Below are positions 1-7,934 of a stretch of DNA of 64,000 nucleotides, piece by piece. Source of the stretch: JALOLG01 sp963722415. GTDB taxonomy: Bacteria > Actinomycetota > Acidimicrobiia > Acidimicrobiales > Ilumatobacteraceae. Below the pieces are notes generated by a model that had not been told where the DNA came from, did not search any database, and was given only the letters and a program-made list of their open reading frames with translations. The stretch is taken from the NCBI GenBank assembly GCA_963722415.1, contig CAVRNI010000035.1:1-64000 (forward strand), in the 5' to 3' direction. Position 1 is the stretch's first letter, and every line of letters starts with the position of its first letter. The position numbers and the translations under genes were made by a program.

Positions 1-690
1 CCGGGCGGGTCGAGCGGCGGGCCCGCAGCGGCCGTAGCCGGCGGAATGGTGCCGATCGCGCACGCAATAGCGGCGGGGGTCTGATCGCGGGCCCGCCGCG
101 TACTGCGGCTTGGTCGGACTCAAACCGTCCCGAGGACGCTTTCCGCTCGGTCCGCTCTACGGAGACTGTTCGGCGGTCTGGTTGGCGAATTCGTCGTCAC
201 ACGCACCGTGCGCGACACCGCTGCCGCGCTCGACGCCGTGGCCGGGCCAATGCCGGGAGATCCGTACGCGGCGCCGCGTCGGCAGGGAGTACACGCCGCC
301 TTGAAGGGCAGGCCGGCCCATTGCGAGTCGGATTGTGGACCGATATTCCCGGCGGCCGCAGCACGCTGGCGCCCGTCGTCGTCGACGCCGTTCGAGCCGC
401 CGGCTCTCTGCTCGAAGAACTCGGCCACACCGTCATCGAGGATCATCCCGCCAACCTCGATGGCCCCGAAGCTTCTGGCGTCGTGTCACGAATGTTCTGC
501 GTGGCGGCATTGTGGGCGATGCGACGGTGGGAACGCATCTGCGAGCATCCGGTCAATCCGGAGGATTTGGAGCCGATGACTCGCACCATGGTCGACGCCG
601 CAGCCGGCATCTCCGGCGCCGACGTCATGGACCTGCTGGAGACCGCCCAACTCATCGGACATGGGACCGCGGCACGGTCGACGCAACGGA
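1..690 (+). pseudogene. Amidase-signature family protein, broken remnant
   Basis: The window opens inside an amidase-signature hydrolase (Ser-cisSer-Lys family, cleaving amide bonds). The first frame reads the GGSSGGPAAAVAGG signature loop and stops at 82-84. The second frame carries CGLVGLKPSRGR, where the family's structural core continues. A third frame (208-300) has the RDTAAALDAVAGPMPGDPY segment, and a fourth (321-700) the region after it. At least three frame changes are needed to read one protein, and homology fades near 680, so the C-terminal part is also missing. The 5' end lies outside the window. The pieces are in the right order and well conserved, so this is either recent decay or indel errors in the assembly; the missing C-terminus favours a real pseudogene. 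Confidence 0.8.
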
Positions 691-828
691 AGCAGACACC
701 AACCTCCTGATGTCCTTCCAACCGCAACAGGCTCGCCGACACTGTGCGATCACCGCAGCACCAGCAGCCAGGCTGAGGTTGCTCGGCGAAGTCGCCCCCA
801 ACAGCAGTCTTGTCCACGCCCGCCGACG

Positions 829-1338
829 CTAGCTCTGTGTGTCGTTGGCGATGTTGCGCCCGATCCGCACGTGGTTGCCGCTGGGATCGGTGAGGAATCG
901 GTCGACGAACCCGCGCATCTCCTCGAAGTTGTGGCGCCACAGTCGGCAAACGCCATCGCGGGTCGCGACCGCGCCGCGCACGTCAGGCGGAAGCGAGGCG
1001 TGGAAGACGGCAACCGCCCGAGCCACCTCGCGCACCGCTTGGTCGCGCTCCTCGGTCTCGAGCAGCGCCGTCAAACGGCGATCGGCCGGCAGACGGCGCA
1101 TGACGATCAGGTGGTCGGCAACGACATCGTTCTCGATCAGCTCGCTGACGCCCAAGTAGACGTCGGGGGCGAGCCGCCGGTTCAGCTCGAGTTCGCGGCT
1201 GCAGGCGACACCACGAAGCTCGGCCGTGGAGTGATCGAGGAACCCGGTTCGGATCGGTTTCAGAAGCTTGTACGTGCGGTCATCGGCGAGGAACACCGAA
1301 GAGATGTGGGTTTCGGCCACGGACGCGAAAGGGGTCAT
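829..1338 (-). pseudogene. Truncated aminoglycoside-phosphotransferase-like protein (Rv2004c type)
   Basis: The roughly 169 residues from MTPFASVAETHISSVFL onward match the start of the APH-like kinase domain found in the 480-520 aa actinobacterial proteins that fuse an aminoglycoside-phosphotransferase fold to a C-terminal P-loop ATPase (M. tuberculosis Rv2004c is the known example). The lysine motif YKLLKPIRTGFLDHST is present, but the reading frame stops at 829, well before the catalytic HGD loop and the ATPase half. The start at 1338 lies 2 bp after the stop of the upstream FMN split-barrel gene, so the pair is an operon. The abrupt end next to the amidase remnant suggests a deletion joining two decayed genes. 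It is presumably non-functional as a kinase. Confidence 0.75.
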
Positions 1339-1340
1339 CG

Positions 1341-1781
1341 TCAGAGATACGCGCTGACATCGAACGCCCATTCGATGTCAGCAGTACGCAGGCGGCGCCC
1401 CGTGATCATCGTCGGGCTGAGCACGAGCCATGAGTCGCGTTCGTGCTGCAGCCATGAGTGTGGGTCGATGAGTTCCCGGTGTTCCGGAGACCGACCGAGG
1501 TGACGCAAAACGCCTTGCACGAGCACTGACCAGCCGGTGCCGCGAGTCATGTCGATGTCGTCCACCTCGAACGCCACCTCTTCGCGAGCTCGATCGATGA
1601 CGTTCCCGGGTCGCGTTCGCAACGCGATAAACGGCTTGGAACCGTCCTCGACGAGGCGATAGTTCACCGGCAGCACCACCGGGAAGCTGTCGGACACGAC
1701 GGCGATGCGTCCGAGCACGTTGGCGCGCAACAGGTCCAGACACGCTTCGGGGGAGAGCGGCTCAAGCACCGTGTCGACCAT
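1341..1781 (-). CDS. Pyridoxamine 5'-phosphate oxidase-family (FMN split-barrel) protein
   Basis: This 146-residue protein has the compact split-barrel pattern of the PNPOx-like superfamily: an N-terminal helix (LSPEACLDLLRANVLGRIA), a beta-strand with the FPVVLPVNY segment, then a WSVLVQGVLR strand. Members bind FMN, F420 or haem, and the ligand cannot be decided here. The ATG at 1781 is preceded by a GAGGAG ribosome-binding site; a GTG at 1784 is the alternative. It is intact, unlike its neighbours, and precedes the Rv2004c-like remnant by 2 bp. In mycobacteria similar small FMN split-barrel proteins and Rv2004c-type genes belong to hypoxia-responsive sets, so a redox or hypoxia role is inferred only from context. 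Confidence 0.8.
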   Translation of the reverse strand: MVDTVLEPLSPEACLDLLRANVLGRIAVVSDSFPVVLPVNYRLVEDGSKPFIALRTRPGNVIDRAREEVAFEVDDIDMTRGTGWSVLVQGVLRHLGRSPEHRELIDPHSWLQHERDSWLVLSPTMITGRRLRTADIEWAFDVSAYL

Positions 1782-2002
1782 CACTCGCTCCTCATCAACT
1801 CGTCAGGCCTCCACCATCGATACACCGCTGGGAACGAGCCGCCTAGGGCACAACGTCACATGGACTGCCACGTCGGTGCGCGGCGTAATCGCGCCGAACG
1901 AGCGGGAGCTCACGACGCATTGACGAGACTGCGAGGGCGGAGTTCCGGGCCCCGTGGGGTCCACGTCGTTCCTGATCCGTCGAGGCATCATCCAGACGTT
2001 GC

Positions 2003-2437
2003 TCACGCACTGGCCGAGAGATGAATCGACGACGTCTGCGACGGCGCATCGTTTGCGACTGTCGAAGGCACCAGCGTGGTCAACCCCAACGGCACGGGAT
2101 CCGGTACGGCCGGGCCGATAAGCAACACCGGGTGGCCCAGCTCGCTAACGACATGGGCACTGACACCGCCGCGCCGCTGCGAGACGAGACCTGTACCGCT
2201 GTTCGACATCACCAGCAGCGCACCGTCACGATCCCGCACCTGGTCGACGATCGCCGCCGCGATGTCGTCGCCATGGACGACACGCAACGCCTCACCGACC
2301 CCGCCCGCCCCCGCGTTGCGGTGCCGCGCATCGAAGTCCGGGTGGCGAAGCTCGCCGAGGACGTGCACGGTGACACTTCGCCGCGATCCCGGGATCAGAC
2401 GGTGGCGCTGGTGGCCATCACCCAGGAGCACCATCAC
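2003..2437 (-). pseudogene. Universal stress protein-like fragment
   Basis: The frame carries a C-terminal universal-stress-protein pattern: GDDIAAAIVDQV, then ALLVMSNSGTG, then VSAHVVSELGHPVLLIGP. This corresponds to the G-x2-G-x9-G(S/T) nucleotide-binding region and the final beta-strand, but the glycine spacing is imperfect. Residues before about 60 lack the usual N-terminal ATP-binding strand, and the start overlaps the end of the glycosyltransferase gene by 20 bp. I read it as a 5'-truncated or frame-damaged UspA-domain gene. Universal stress proteins are typical companions of Rv2004c-like genes, which supports the call, but the match is short. Confidence 0.5.
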
Positions 2438-3931
2438 GCACGCAGCCGAGGATGCCGGAGACGGCGCGTGGTGCGGCGACGGGTCGTTCGGGGCTGAGCT
2501 CGGTCGACATCGACGCGAGGCGTTCGAAGAGGTCGACGTATTGGGCGAGGTGGCGGTCGCCGAGGAACTGGTCGTGGACGCGTGCGCGCCCGGCTGCGCC
2601 GAGTCGGTCGGCGAGCTCGTGGTCGTCGAGGAGGCGGGCGATCGCGGTGGCGAGCGCGGCGAGGTCGGCGGGATCGTCGATCAACAGGCCGTCGCGTTCG
2701 TCGACGATCTGGTCCTGGATCCCGCCGACGCGGCTGGCGATCACCGGCCGCGCCTTCCACATCGCTTCGGTGACGGTCAGCCCGAACCCCTCGACCAGGC
2801 TCTTCTGCACGACGATGTAGGCGTGGCGCTGCAAGGCGTTGACGATGATGGCGTTCTCGTCGACGTCGTCCATCGGGATCGAGGCGAGGTGGACCCGCCC
2901 GCGGATCGACTCGGGCACGGTCCGCCACAGGGCACGGCACTCGGCGAGCACCTCGGCGCCCTCGGGATCGTCGGTCACCCCGGACACGTCCGGCCCGACG
3001 AGCATGAGGTGGGCGTCGCCGGGACCGTCGGCGGCCATCGTGACGAAACCCGTCAGCACCCCGGCCATGTCCTTGAGCCGGTCCCATCGGCTGACCTGCA
3101 CCACGAGCCGCGCGTCGTGGGGTGGCGGCGCGCCGTCGGCGATGAGGTCCCGTGTGGTGCCGGACGGTGCCCTGGGAGCCGTCGCGGCGCTCGAAGCGGA
3201 CCGGACCAGCCGGATCGGCGCCGGTGAGCAACCCGACGGTCGGCCAGGATCGCGCTGACCGTCGGCGGGTCCAGCTCGCGGTTCTTGGCCGAGAACGGGT
3301 CGATCGACGGCGGGATGATGACGAGCCGGGCCCGATCCACCCAGTCCGGCACATATTCCTGCCGTGAGAACACGAACGCGTCGGCGCGTTCGATGTAGGG
3401 CCGCAGGAACGCCCACGCCTCGTCGGTCTCGTCGTTGCACGTGTCGCGCCCGACGTGACAGCGCCAGACCACCCGCACGCCGGTCGCCCGGAGCCCGTCG
3501 ACCATGCCCGCGGTCTGCGGGTCGTGCAGCAGCACGATGTCGCGGGCGCCGATCAGGGTGAGCATCTCGGCGACGTTGGCGGCGACGACCCGCTCGTAGC
3601 AGGCGCGCTCGTCGTCGCCGAGCGGACCGCCATCGCCGCGGTCGCCGTGCAACAGGTTGTGCAGCCGCTTCGTGATGGCGAAGAACTCCGGCTCGCCGTC
3701 GAGCACCAGCCAGCGGTTCTCGATCTGCGCCCCCCGCCCGTAGGCCAGAAGCGTCTGCAGCATCTCCGCGACCCCACCGCCATGGGCGGTCGCGTTGACA
3801 TGCCAGATCGTGCGGTCCCCGAACTGCGCCCGCGCCCGCGCCGCAGACTCCGCCAACCGACGGGCACGTTGGGTCGTCAAGATGCTCGCCAGCAACTCCA
3901 GCGGCAACGCCTTGACCTCGACTTCTTCCAT
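2418..3931 (-). pseudogene. Trehalose synthase (TreT-like) GT4 glycosyltransferase, two frame breaks
   Basis: Read across three frames this is a protein of about 500 aa of the GT4 trehalose-synthase type, which makes trehalose from a nucleotide-sugar and glucose. The N-terminal Rossmann half (from MEEVEVKALPLELLAS) has HVNATAHGGGVAEML, the glycine loop that holds the donor. The C-terminal half has RLVVQVSRWDRLKDM and the E-x7-E region in SLVEGFGLTVTEAMWKARP. Frames change near 3245 and again near 3165, while the sequence on both sides is conserved, so only one or two bases seem to be lost or gained at each. The ATG at 3931 follows a GAAAGGATG ribosome-binding site. Trehalose synthesis fits the stress theme of the neighbouring genes. 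The gene is non-functional if the breaks are real. Confidence 0.75.
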
Positions 3932-4406
3932 TGCAACATCCTTTCGCTCACTATTGAGGTTGAGGTCTCGGTCCGCTGTCGGGCGCCTCGGCAGCAGTCG
4001 TTCTCCCTGCGGGACTCCTACTGCATGACTAGGTGACGACGGACCAAATCGGTGCGAGCCCACGTCCGGCCGAACCCGAGGGTGTCACCAGCGTGCATGG
4101 CAGCGAGGCCGATCTGGACTGGTCTCCGTGGGGCGTTCCTGGTACATCTCGATGAGCGTTGCTGGCATCAGGTCCTCCGTGCCGCGCCAGGCGACACCCG
4201 GCCACTCCACGATGACCCGCAAGAGTGCAGGCGAGTAGGGCCCAAGGTCCTCACGGCGAGGCAGAGGCGATCGCGACTTCATCACACGCCCACCTGAACC
4301 TGGGAGCGGGGGCGTTCGGCCCTGTTGCGGTCAAGGGCGAGGTGTGCTGCTCATGACAGGCTGCGACCTCCGATCGGCCGAGCGACCGATGGAAACGGGG
4401 CGACCG
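3932..4406. other. Intergenic stretch without a recognisable gene
   Basis: This 475 bp interval separates the glycosyltransferase start from the WS/DGAT remnant. A 66-residue open frame on the minus strand (4085-4285) has no family resemblance I can name and lacks a ribosome-binding site. The first part must contain the glycosyltransferase promoter, but no convincing -35/-10 pair stands out. Confidence 0.4.
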
Positions 4407-4722
4407 ATGGATCACATGAGCCCACTCGACAGCATGTTCCTCCACGTGGAGGAGGGATCACGCACATGCACATCGGATCCTGCTCGGTCTTCGAGGGTCC
4501 TGCGCCCGGCGATGACGAGGTCGTCTCGTTGATCGCCAGCAAGCTGTCGTCGATCCCCCGGTACCGGCAGAAGGTGCGCTTCGTGCCGGGTGGGATCGGC
4601 CGCCCGGTGTGGGTCTACGACGCTCATTTCAACCTCGATGCCATGTCCGCCACTCGGCGCTGCCGCCGCCCGGATCGGTATCGGATCTGCCCACCGGGAG
4701 CGTCATCGGTGCGCCAACCTGA
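4407..4722 (+). pseudogene. Wax ester synthase/diacylglycerol acyltransferase (WS/DGAT) N-terminal remnant
   Basis: Three short pieces in successive frames rebuild the start of a WS/DGAT acyltransferase, the enzyme family making triacylglycerol or wax ester storage lipid. The first reads MDHMSPLDSMFLHVE. The second has HMHIGSCSVFEGPAPGDDEV, then the RYRQKVRFVPGG motif and PVWVYDAHFNLD. The third reads HVRHSALPPPGS and stops at 4720-4722. In intact proteins this is followed by the HHxxxDG acyltransferase motif, which is absent, so about 350 residues are missing. Two frame changes plus the truncation make this a clear pseudogene. Storage-lipid synthases such as tgs1 belong to the mycobacterial dormancy regulon. 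Confidence 0.8.
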
Positions 4723-4834
4723 GCCCACCAGTCGAGGGATCCTGACACTAGTGACGGCCATGGGATCATGGGTGGGACCGCCGGTTCCGGTCTTCTGATT
4801 GGGCGCTGTGGTGGTGAGATCGACTGGAGGACCT

Positions 4835-5251
4835 ATGGGTGATCACGATCCCGAGATCGACGGGCTCATCGACGAGCACCGTGAGCTCATGACCATCGTG
4901 GCGACGCTGCGGCGTGCGATGGGCGAGCCCGACTCCGAAGTCGACGGGCTTTTGGACCAGCTCGAAGTGGCGCTCGCCGCCCACACCGAGCGGGAAGAGG
5001 CGGGACTGTTCCACACCCTTCGCGACGTGGAGGTCCCCCCCGAGTACATGGGCCTGTTCGAGCACGACCACGGGCACCTCATCGAGCTGATCGAGTCGGC
5101 CCGGCGTGACCGGCGCAGCGTGGACGACCTCGTCAAGAGCCTCGAGGCGCACATGGTTCGAGAGGAGACCGACATGTTCCCGGCCGCCGAGCAACTGCTC
5201 GGCCCAGCCGACTGGGACGCCGTTGATGCAGCGGTAGCCCACCTACGGTAG
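4835..5251 (+). CDS. Hemerythrin HHE-domain protein
   Basis: This intact 138-residue four-helix-bundle protein should bind a di-iron centre and sense or carry O2 or NO. The ligand set is visible: H15 in DEHREL, H50 with E54 in AAHTEREE, H77/H81 in EHDHGH, and H106 with E110 in HMVREE. The ATG at 4835 is chosen over an upstream in-frame GTG because a GGAGG lies 9 bp before it. It is the only apparently complete gene between 4 and 6.4 kb. Oxygen binding agrees with the dormancy/hypoxia flavour of the decayed genes upstream. No signal peptide is present, so it should be cytoplasmic. Confidence 0.88.
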   Translation: MGDHDPEIDGLIDEHRELMTIVATLRRAMGEPDSEVDGLLDQLEVALAAHTEREEAGLFHTLRDVEVPPEYMGLFEHDHGHLIELIESARRDRRSVDDLVKSLEAHMVREETDMFPAAEQLLGPADWDAVDAAVAHLR

Positions 5252-5711
5252 GTTGCGTCGAGACGGGTGGCGGAGAGCCGGCTGCCTGCGCCCGATTGCA
5301 CGAGTGTCGCCTCGACGAGCTTGTGACCGCGGCCGGTGTGGTGTCGCGCGACTGCGTCCGTGCGCATCTACTCATTTGCCCGTTCCGCCGGACAGCTGAT
5401 CGAGAGCATCGGGAGCAACTTCGTCTTGACTCCGCTGACAAATCCGGACGGAGTGGCGCGGGGGTGTGGCTCGATCGCTGGAAGGCGGCATAGCGTCTGT
5501 TCCTTGAGTGCATCCGGTCGGCCGAAGCGTTTGACATTGTCGTGAACTCGAACGCCTGACGACGCCAAGCAAGCGGCCCGATTGCCAGGTAGGGGGACCC
5601 GACGGCTGCCGGGGGAGATAGCGCTACGAAGTTGACCCGCGCCTCGCCCGCGCCGCGCAGGTAACGGGTGAGGTCAGTTCGTGCCCCGTGAGCAGGGATG
5701 ACGAGGTTGGG
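5252..5711. other. Stretch without a recognisable gene
   Basis: About 460 bp between the hemerythrin gene and the tRNA-Cys-like fragment. Several open frames cross it on both strands, but none shows a domain, a ribosome-binding site or coding-like composition. It is probably degenerate sequence at the edge of the putative integrated element. Confidence 0.4.
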
Positions 5712-5761
5712 ATGGCGAGCCTGCAAAGCCTTTTGCCCGGGTTCGATTCCCGGCGCCGCCT
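5712..5761 (+). repeat. tRNA-Cys-like 3' half, candidate attachment site (copy 1)
   Basis: The 3' half of a tRNA-Cys can be folded here: anticodon loop CTGCAAA (GCA anticodon), a following GCCTT stem strand, a perfect T-arm (CCGGG, TTCGATT, CCCGG), the acceptor strand CGCCGCC and discriminator T73, which is typical of tRNA-Cys. The 5' strand of the anticodon stem appears to lack one G. The upstream bases do not form GGCGGCG, so no complete cloverleaf exists. The last 24 bp (5738-5761) recur exactly at 7868-7891. Integrative elements commonly duplicate the 3' end of a tRNA gene, hence the attachment-site reading. A damaged but real tRNA gene is the alternative. Confidence 0.6.
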
Positions 5762-5777
5762 TCAACCAGATGCAGGT

Positions 5778-5801
5778 CACGGCCCCAATCCGGGGGCCGT
5801 G
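5778..5801 (+). terminator. Hairpin after the tRNA-like fragment
   Basis: A 9-bp perfect stem (CACGGCCCC / GGGGCCGTG) with a 6-nt loop starts 16 bp after the tRNA-like 3' end. There is no T-run, so termination strength is uncertain. Confidence 0.5.
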
Positions 5802-6056
5802 GTCACGCAGTGGCCACAACCACGACCTTGGCTCGCGCATCCGCCCCATCAACGTGGCGTGCGCGAGATCCCAATGCGCTCGCACCGATTCACCGAGGTG
5901 TCGGTCCATCAAACCGCGATAGGTGGCGATCCATTCGTGGCCGTTTCCGTGCCACTTCGTTGCGGTGTCAGTCAGCAGATGAGCAAACTCGTGCAGTGCG
6001 GCCAGCCGGATGCAACGACCTCGTTTGATGTCCAGAAACGGAATCGCATCGGTCCA
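5800..6056 (-). pseudogene. Zinc metallopeptidase C-terminal fragment (HExxH)
   Basis: The minus-strand frame reads FLDIKRGRCIRLAALHEFAH, containing an HExxH zinc site, then WHGNGHEWIATY, a likely third ligand region, and GLMDRHLGESVRAHWDLAH. The arrangement resembles the C-terminal half of small SprT/TIGR04338-like metallohydrolases of actinobacteria. There is no N-terminal half: upstream the frame runs directly into the tyrosine-recombinase fragment, with the junction near 6055. The far end merges with the tRNA-like sequence without a clear stop. I read it as one half of a deletion fusion inside a mobile element. The exact family is uncertain. Confidence 0.5.
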
Positions 6057-6213
6057 ACCTGCTGCTGTGGCGGAGGTCGTGCAACCGGATCTCGGGCAGA
6101 CCGGCCCGTGCGGTGATGCCGTGGAAGCGGCTCGTCAGCGTCCGTGGGTGCACGGGAGTCCCGTCAGGCTCCGTAGCGACGAAGGCCGGTCGTGTCGCGC
6201 CACCCGGACCCAT
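6050..6213 (-). pseudogene. Tyrosine recombinase (phage-type integrase) stub
   Basis: About 50 residues of an integrase catalytic domain remain: the strand-turn FVATEPDGTPVHPRTLTSRF followed by GLPEIRLHDLRHS, which holds the conserved HxLR box (box II). The reading then changes to unrelated sequence, so the later His/Trp and the tyrosine nucleophile are missing. Upstream, the SAM-like DNA-binding domain and box I are absent. It lies about 300 bp from a tRNA-Cys-like 3' end, the normal position of an integrase next to its attachment site. It cannot be active. Confidence 0.75.
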
Positions 6214-6325
6214 GACGAGCTATTCAGCGAGGAGGGAGGGGGGACGATCGATCGTGCGCCGGCGTCGATCAGCGCAGCCGACGCGGCCCGGTCGTTCAGG
6301 ATCGGATCGGGCTCCGATTGGCCGC

Positions 6326-6360
6326 TCCCCACACACCGACCGTAGTGCGGTGTGTGGGGA
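6326..6360 (-). terminator. Perfect 13-bp hairpin downstream of the WGxxGxxG gene
   Basis: TCCCCACACACCG (6326-6338) pairs exactly with CGGTGTGTGGGGA (6348-6360) around a 9-nt loop. On the minus strand it lies about 120 bp after the stop of the small exported protein gene. No T-run follows. Confidence 0.55.
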
Positions 6361-6477
6361 ACAGTCCTTTCGGGTCCGCCGCCGGACACAGCAATGCCCG
6401 CTTGAACGGGTCGCAAACCATCGCAACTTCACGACGCGAGTGCCGCGCACTCGCGCCGGCGGCGGCAGCGCAGGGCG

Positions 6478-6739
6478 TCAGCGGGTGTTGTACGTGTCGT
6501 CGCGGACGGTGACGACACGGTCGGCGCGCCGCCTTCCACCGAGGCCGAGCAGGCCGAGCGAGGCCGGCGAGACCGATCAAGCCCCAGTCGTCGAAGCCCT
6601 CCTCGTCGTTCTCGTCGATCGGGTTGTCGATCGCCTCGACATCGTTCGGGTCGTCCGGGGGGGTGGTCGCGAACGCTGCCGTAGCCGGCAGTGCCGACAA
6701 CGCGGCTGCCATCGCGAGTGTGGTCATTGTCTTGCGCAT
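6478..6739 (-). CDS. Small exported WGxxGxxG-type protein (one frame break)
   Basis: The start (MRKTMTTLAMAAALSALPAT) is a signal peptide, followed by an acidic linker rich in Asp, Glu and Asn and then WGLIGLAG. With one frame change near 6562 the sequence continues as LGLLGLGGRRRADRVVTVRD and stops at 6478, giving about 86 residues. The WGxxGxxGLLGL pattern followed by basic residues is the C-terminal anchor of WGxxGxxG-domain proteins, thought to be a membrane-sorting signal in bacteria. In the uncorrected frame the protein would run on to 6296 with an unlikely Arg/Pro-rich tail, so an indel is the better explanation. Function unknown. Confidence 0.6.
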
Positions 6740-6989
6740 CTTGTCGCTCCTTGGGGGTCCAACACGCGCCGGTGCTCGGCGGCGGTCCGCCACCTATACC
6801 CGGAGTCGCGCATGTCAAACCGATCCATCCACGAAGACGTAACCCACGCGACGTGACTTGCCCAGCGCCGGTCGCGGTCACTGATTTACGGGTTTAGTGG
6901 GAAGGCCGTTTCAGGGGTTTGTTCGCATGGCGCTTGGGTATTGGCAGGCATCGGTGCGACTGGCACCGCTATTCCGAGGAGGACCACAC

Positions 6990-7184
6990 ATGGATAACGC
7001 CTGGCAGACCAAGTGGGAAGGCCGCTGGGACCAATTCAAGGGCAAGGTCAAGCAGACATGGGGCGACATGACCGACGATGATTGCGACGTCGCCGAGGGC
7101 CAATACGACGAGATGGTCGGTCGGATCAAGACTCGCACCGGTGAGCAAGAGGAAGCGATTCGCGATCGGCTGAGTGCCTTCTAG
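6990..7184 (+). CDS. CsbD family stress protein
   Basis: A 64-residue hydrophilic protein with the CsbD signature: WEGRWDQFKGKVKQTWGDMT, then DDCDVAEGQYDEMVGRIKTR. CsbD-like proteins are small, abundant, general-stress-induced proteins of unknown mechanism. The ATG at 6990 follows a strong GAGGAGG ribosome-binding site (around 6976), so upstream in-frame starts are rejected. A perfect hairpin follows the stop. It lies inside the segment bounded by the tRNA-Cys-like repeats, so it may be cargo of that element. Confidence 0.92.
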   Translation: MDNAWQTKWEGRWDQFKGKVKQTWGDMTDDDCDVAEGQYDEMVGRIKTRTGEQEEAIRDRLSAF

Positions 7185-7196
7185 ACCACCTCGCGC

Positions 7197-7247
7197 CGGC
7201 CTGACGGGGCGTCTCTAAGCCTTGCTGTCGGTCGCCCCGTCAGGCCG
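7197..7247 (+). terminator. Perfect 15-bp hairpin after csbD-like gene
   Basis: CGGCCTGACGGGGCG (7197-7211) pairs exactly with CGCCCCGTCAGGCCG (7233-7247), with a 21-nt loop. It starts 13 bp after the CsbD-family stop codon. It lacks a T-run but is the strongest inverted repeat nearby. Confidence 0.6.
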
Positions 7248-7415
7248 ACGACTAGGCGGAAGACCCGAGCGGGCCCTCGCGCCCGCGTCATGGGTCGAGG
7301 CATTGCTGCTGCGCTCGGAGCGAGAAAGTCTCACATGAATGTTGTACGACTCGACCACAGCGCAGTTCCATGCGGCGGAGATCGCTCGCGCGGCAGTGCC
7401 CGCCCGGGATCGGCC

Positions 7416-7760
7416 ATGAACACGATCAAGACCCTGTGGGCGTCCGTTCAAGGTGATCCGCTGTTCATGCGCCGGGTAAACGGATGGATGACGGTGTTCT
7501 GGATCGTGATGATTCCGGTCTCGATACTGACGGGCTGGATCAACAGCGTGACCTACGTTGCAGGGCTGTCGTTGTGGGCGCTCGTGTCGGGGCACTGGTC
7601 GGCCTGGCAGGCTGCGCGCGTCGAAGTCGCACAGCAACGCGAAATCGAAGAGCGCGAAATGAATCCGACCGAACAACGCGTCGTCGAAGAACTCGTCAAG
7701 CAGACCACAATCGAACCAGCCGCGTCCTCGCCACTCGCAGAGGCTGCTGCCGGAGACTAG
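7416..7760 (+). CDS. Small two-helix membrane protein
   Basis: A 114-residue protein starting MNTIKTLWASVQGDPLFMRR. Two adjacent hydrophobic segments lie at roughly residues 23-43 (MTVFWIVMIPVSILTG) and 48-65 (VTYVAGLSLWALVSGHW). A charged, helical C-terminal tail rich in Glu and Gln follows and is probably cytoplasmic and coiled-coil-prone. I do not recognise a family. A longer start at 7290 exists but adds a non-conserved-looking Arg/Ser region, so the internal ATG is preferred. It sits between the CsbD gene and the second tRNA-Cys-like repeat. Confidence 0.6.
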   Translation: MNTIKTLWASVQGDPLFMRRVNGWMTVFWIVMIPVSILTGWINSVTYVAGLSLWALVSGHWSAWQAARVEVAQQREIEEREMNPTEQRVVEELVKQTTIEPAASSPLAEAAAGD

Positions 7761-7867
7761 AGATGCCGGTCACTGGCAATGCGGTTGCTGGCCCGCATCG
7801 AACAGTGTGGATGCCTGATACGCAGGACAGGTGCGCACTCAACGTGACCGCCCATCACCGACTCGTT

Positions 7868-7891
7868 CGGGTTCGATTCCCGGCGCCGCCT
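7868..7891 (+). repeat. tRNA-Cys 3' end, candidate attachment site (copy 2)
   Basis: These 24 bp are identical to 5738-5761: T-arm GGG-TTCGATT-CCC, acceptor strand CGCCGCC and discriminator T. Here CCA follows (7892-7894), as in a genomically encoded tRNA end. The sequence before it does not form an anticodon arm or a GGCGGCG acceptor strand, so this is not a complete tRNA. It marks the right edge of the 2.1 kb putative element. Confidence 0.65.
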
Positions 7892-7892
7892 C

Positions 7893-7933
7893 CAACCCCT
7901 GACCTGGTGAACCTCCAGGTCAGGGGTTGTTTT
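7893..7933 (+). terminator. Rho-independent terminator
   Basis: A perfect 15-bp stem (7893-7907 with 7915-7929), a 7-nt loop and a TTTT run at 7930-7933 follow immediately after the tRNA-Cys 3' end. This is the layout expected downstream of a genuine tRNA gene, so it probably belonged to the tRNA transcript. Confidence 0.85.
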
Positions 7934-7934
7934 C

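Noticed and set aside
2076..3227. 383-residue plus-strand open frame over the glycosyltransferase
   Set aside because: Antisense to a conserved GT4 protein; acidic Val/Gly/Asp-rich text typical of a shadow frame.
5690..5761. Complete tRNA-Cys gene
   Set aside because: The 3' half is perfect, but the upstream bases pair with the acceptor strand at only about 4 of 7 positions and one anticodon-stem base is missing.
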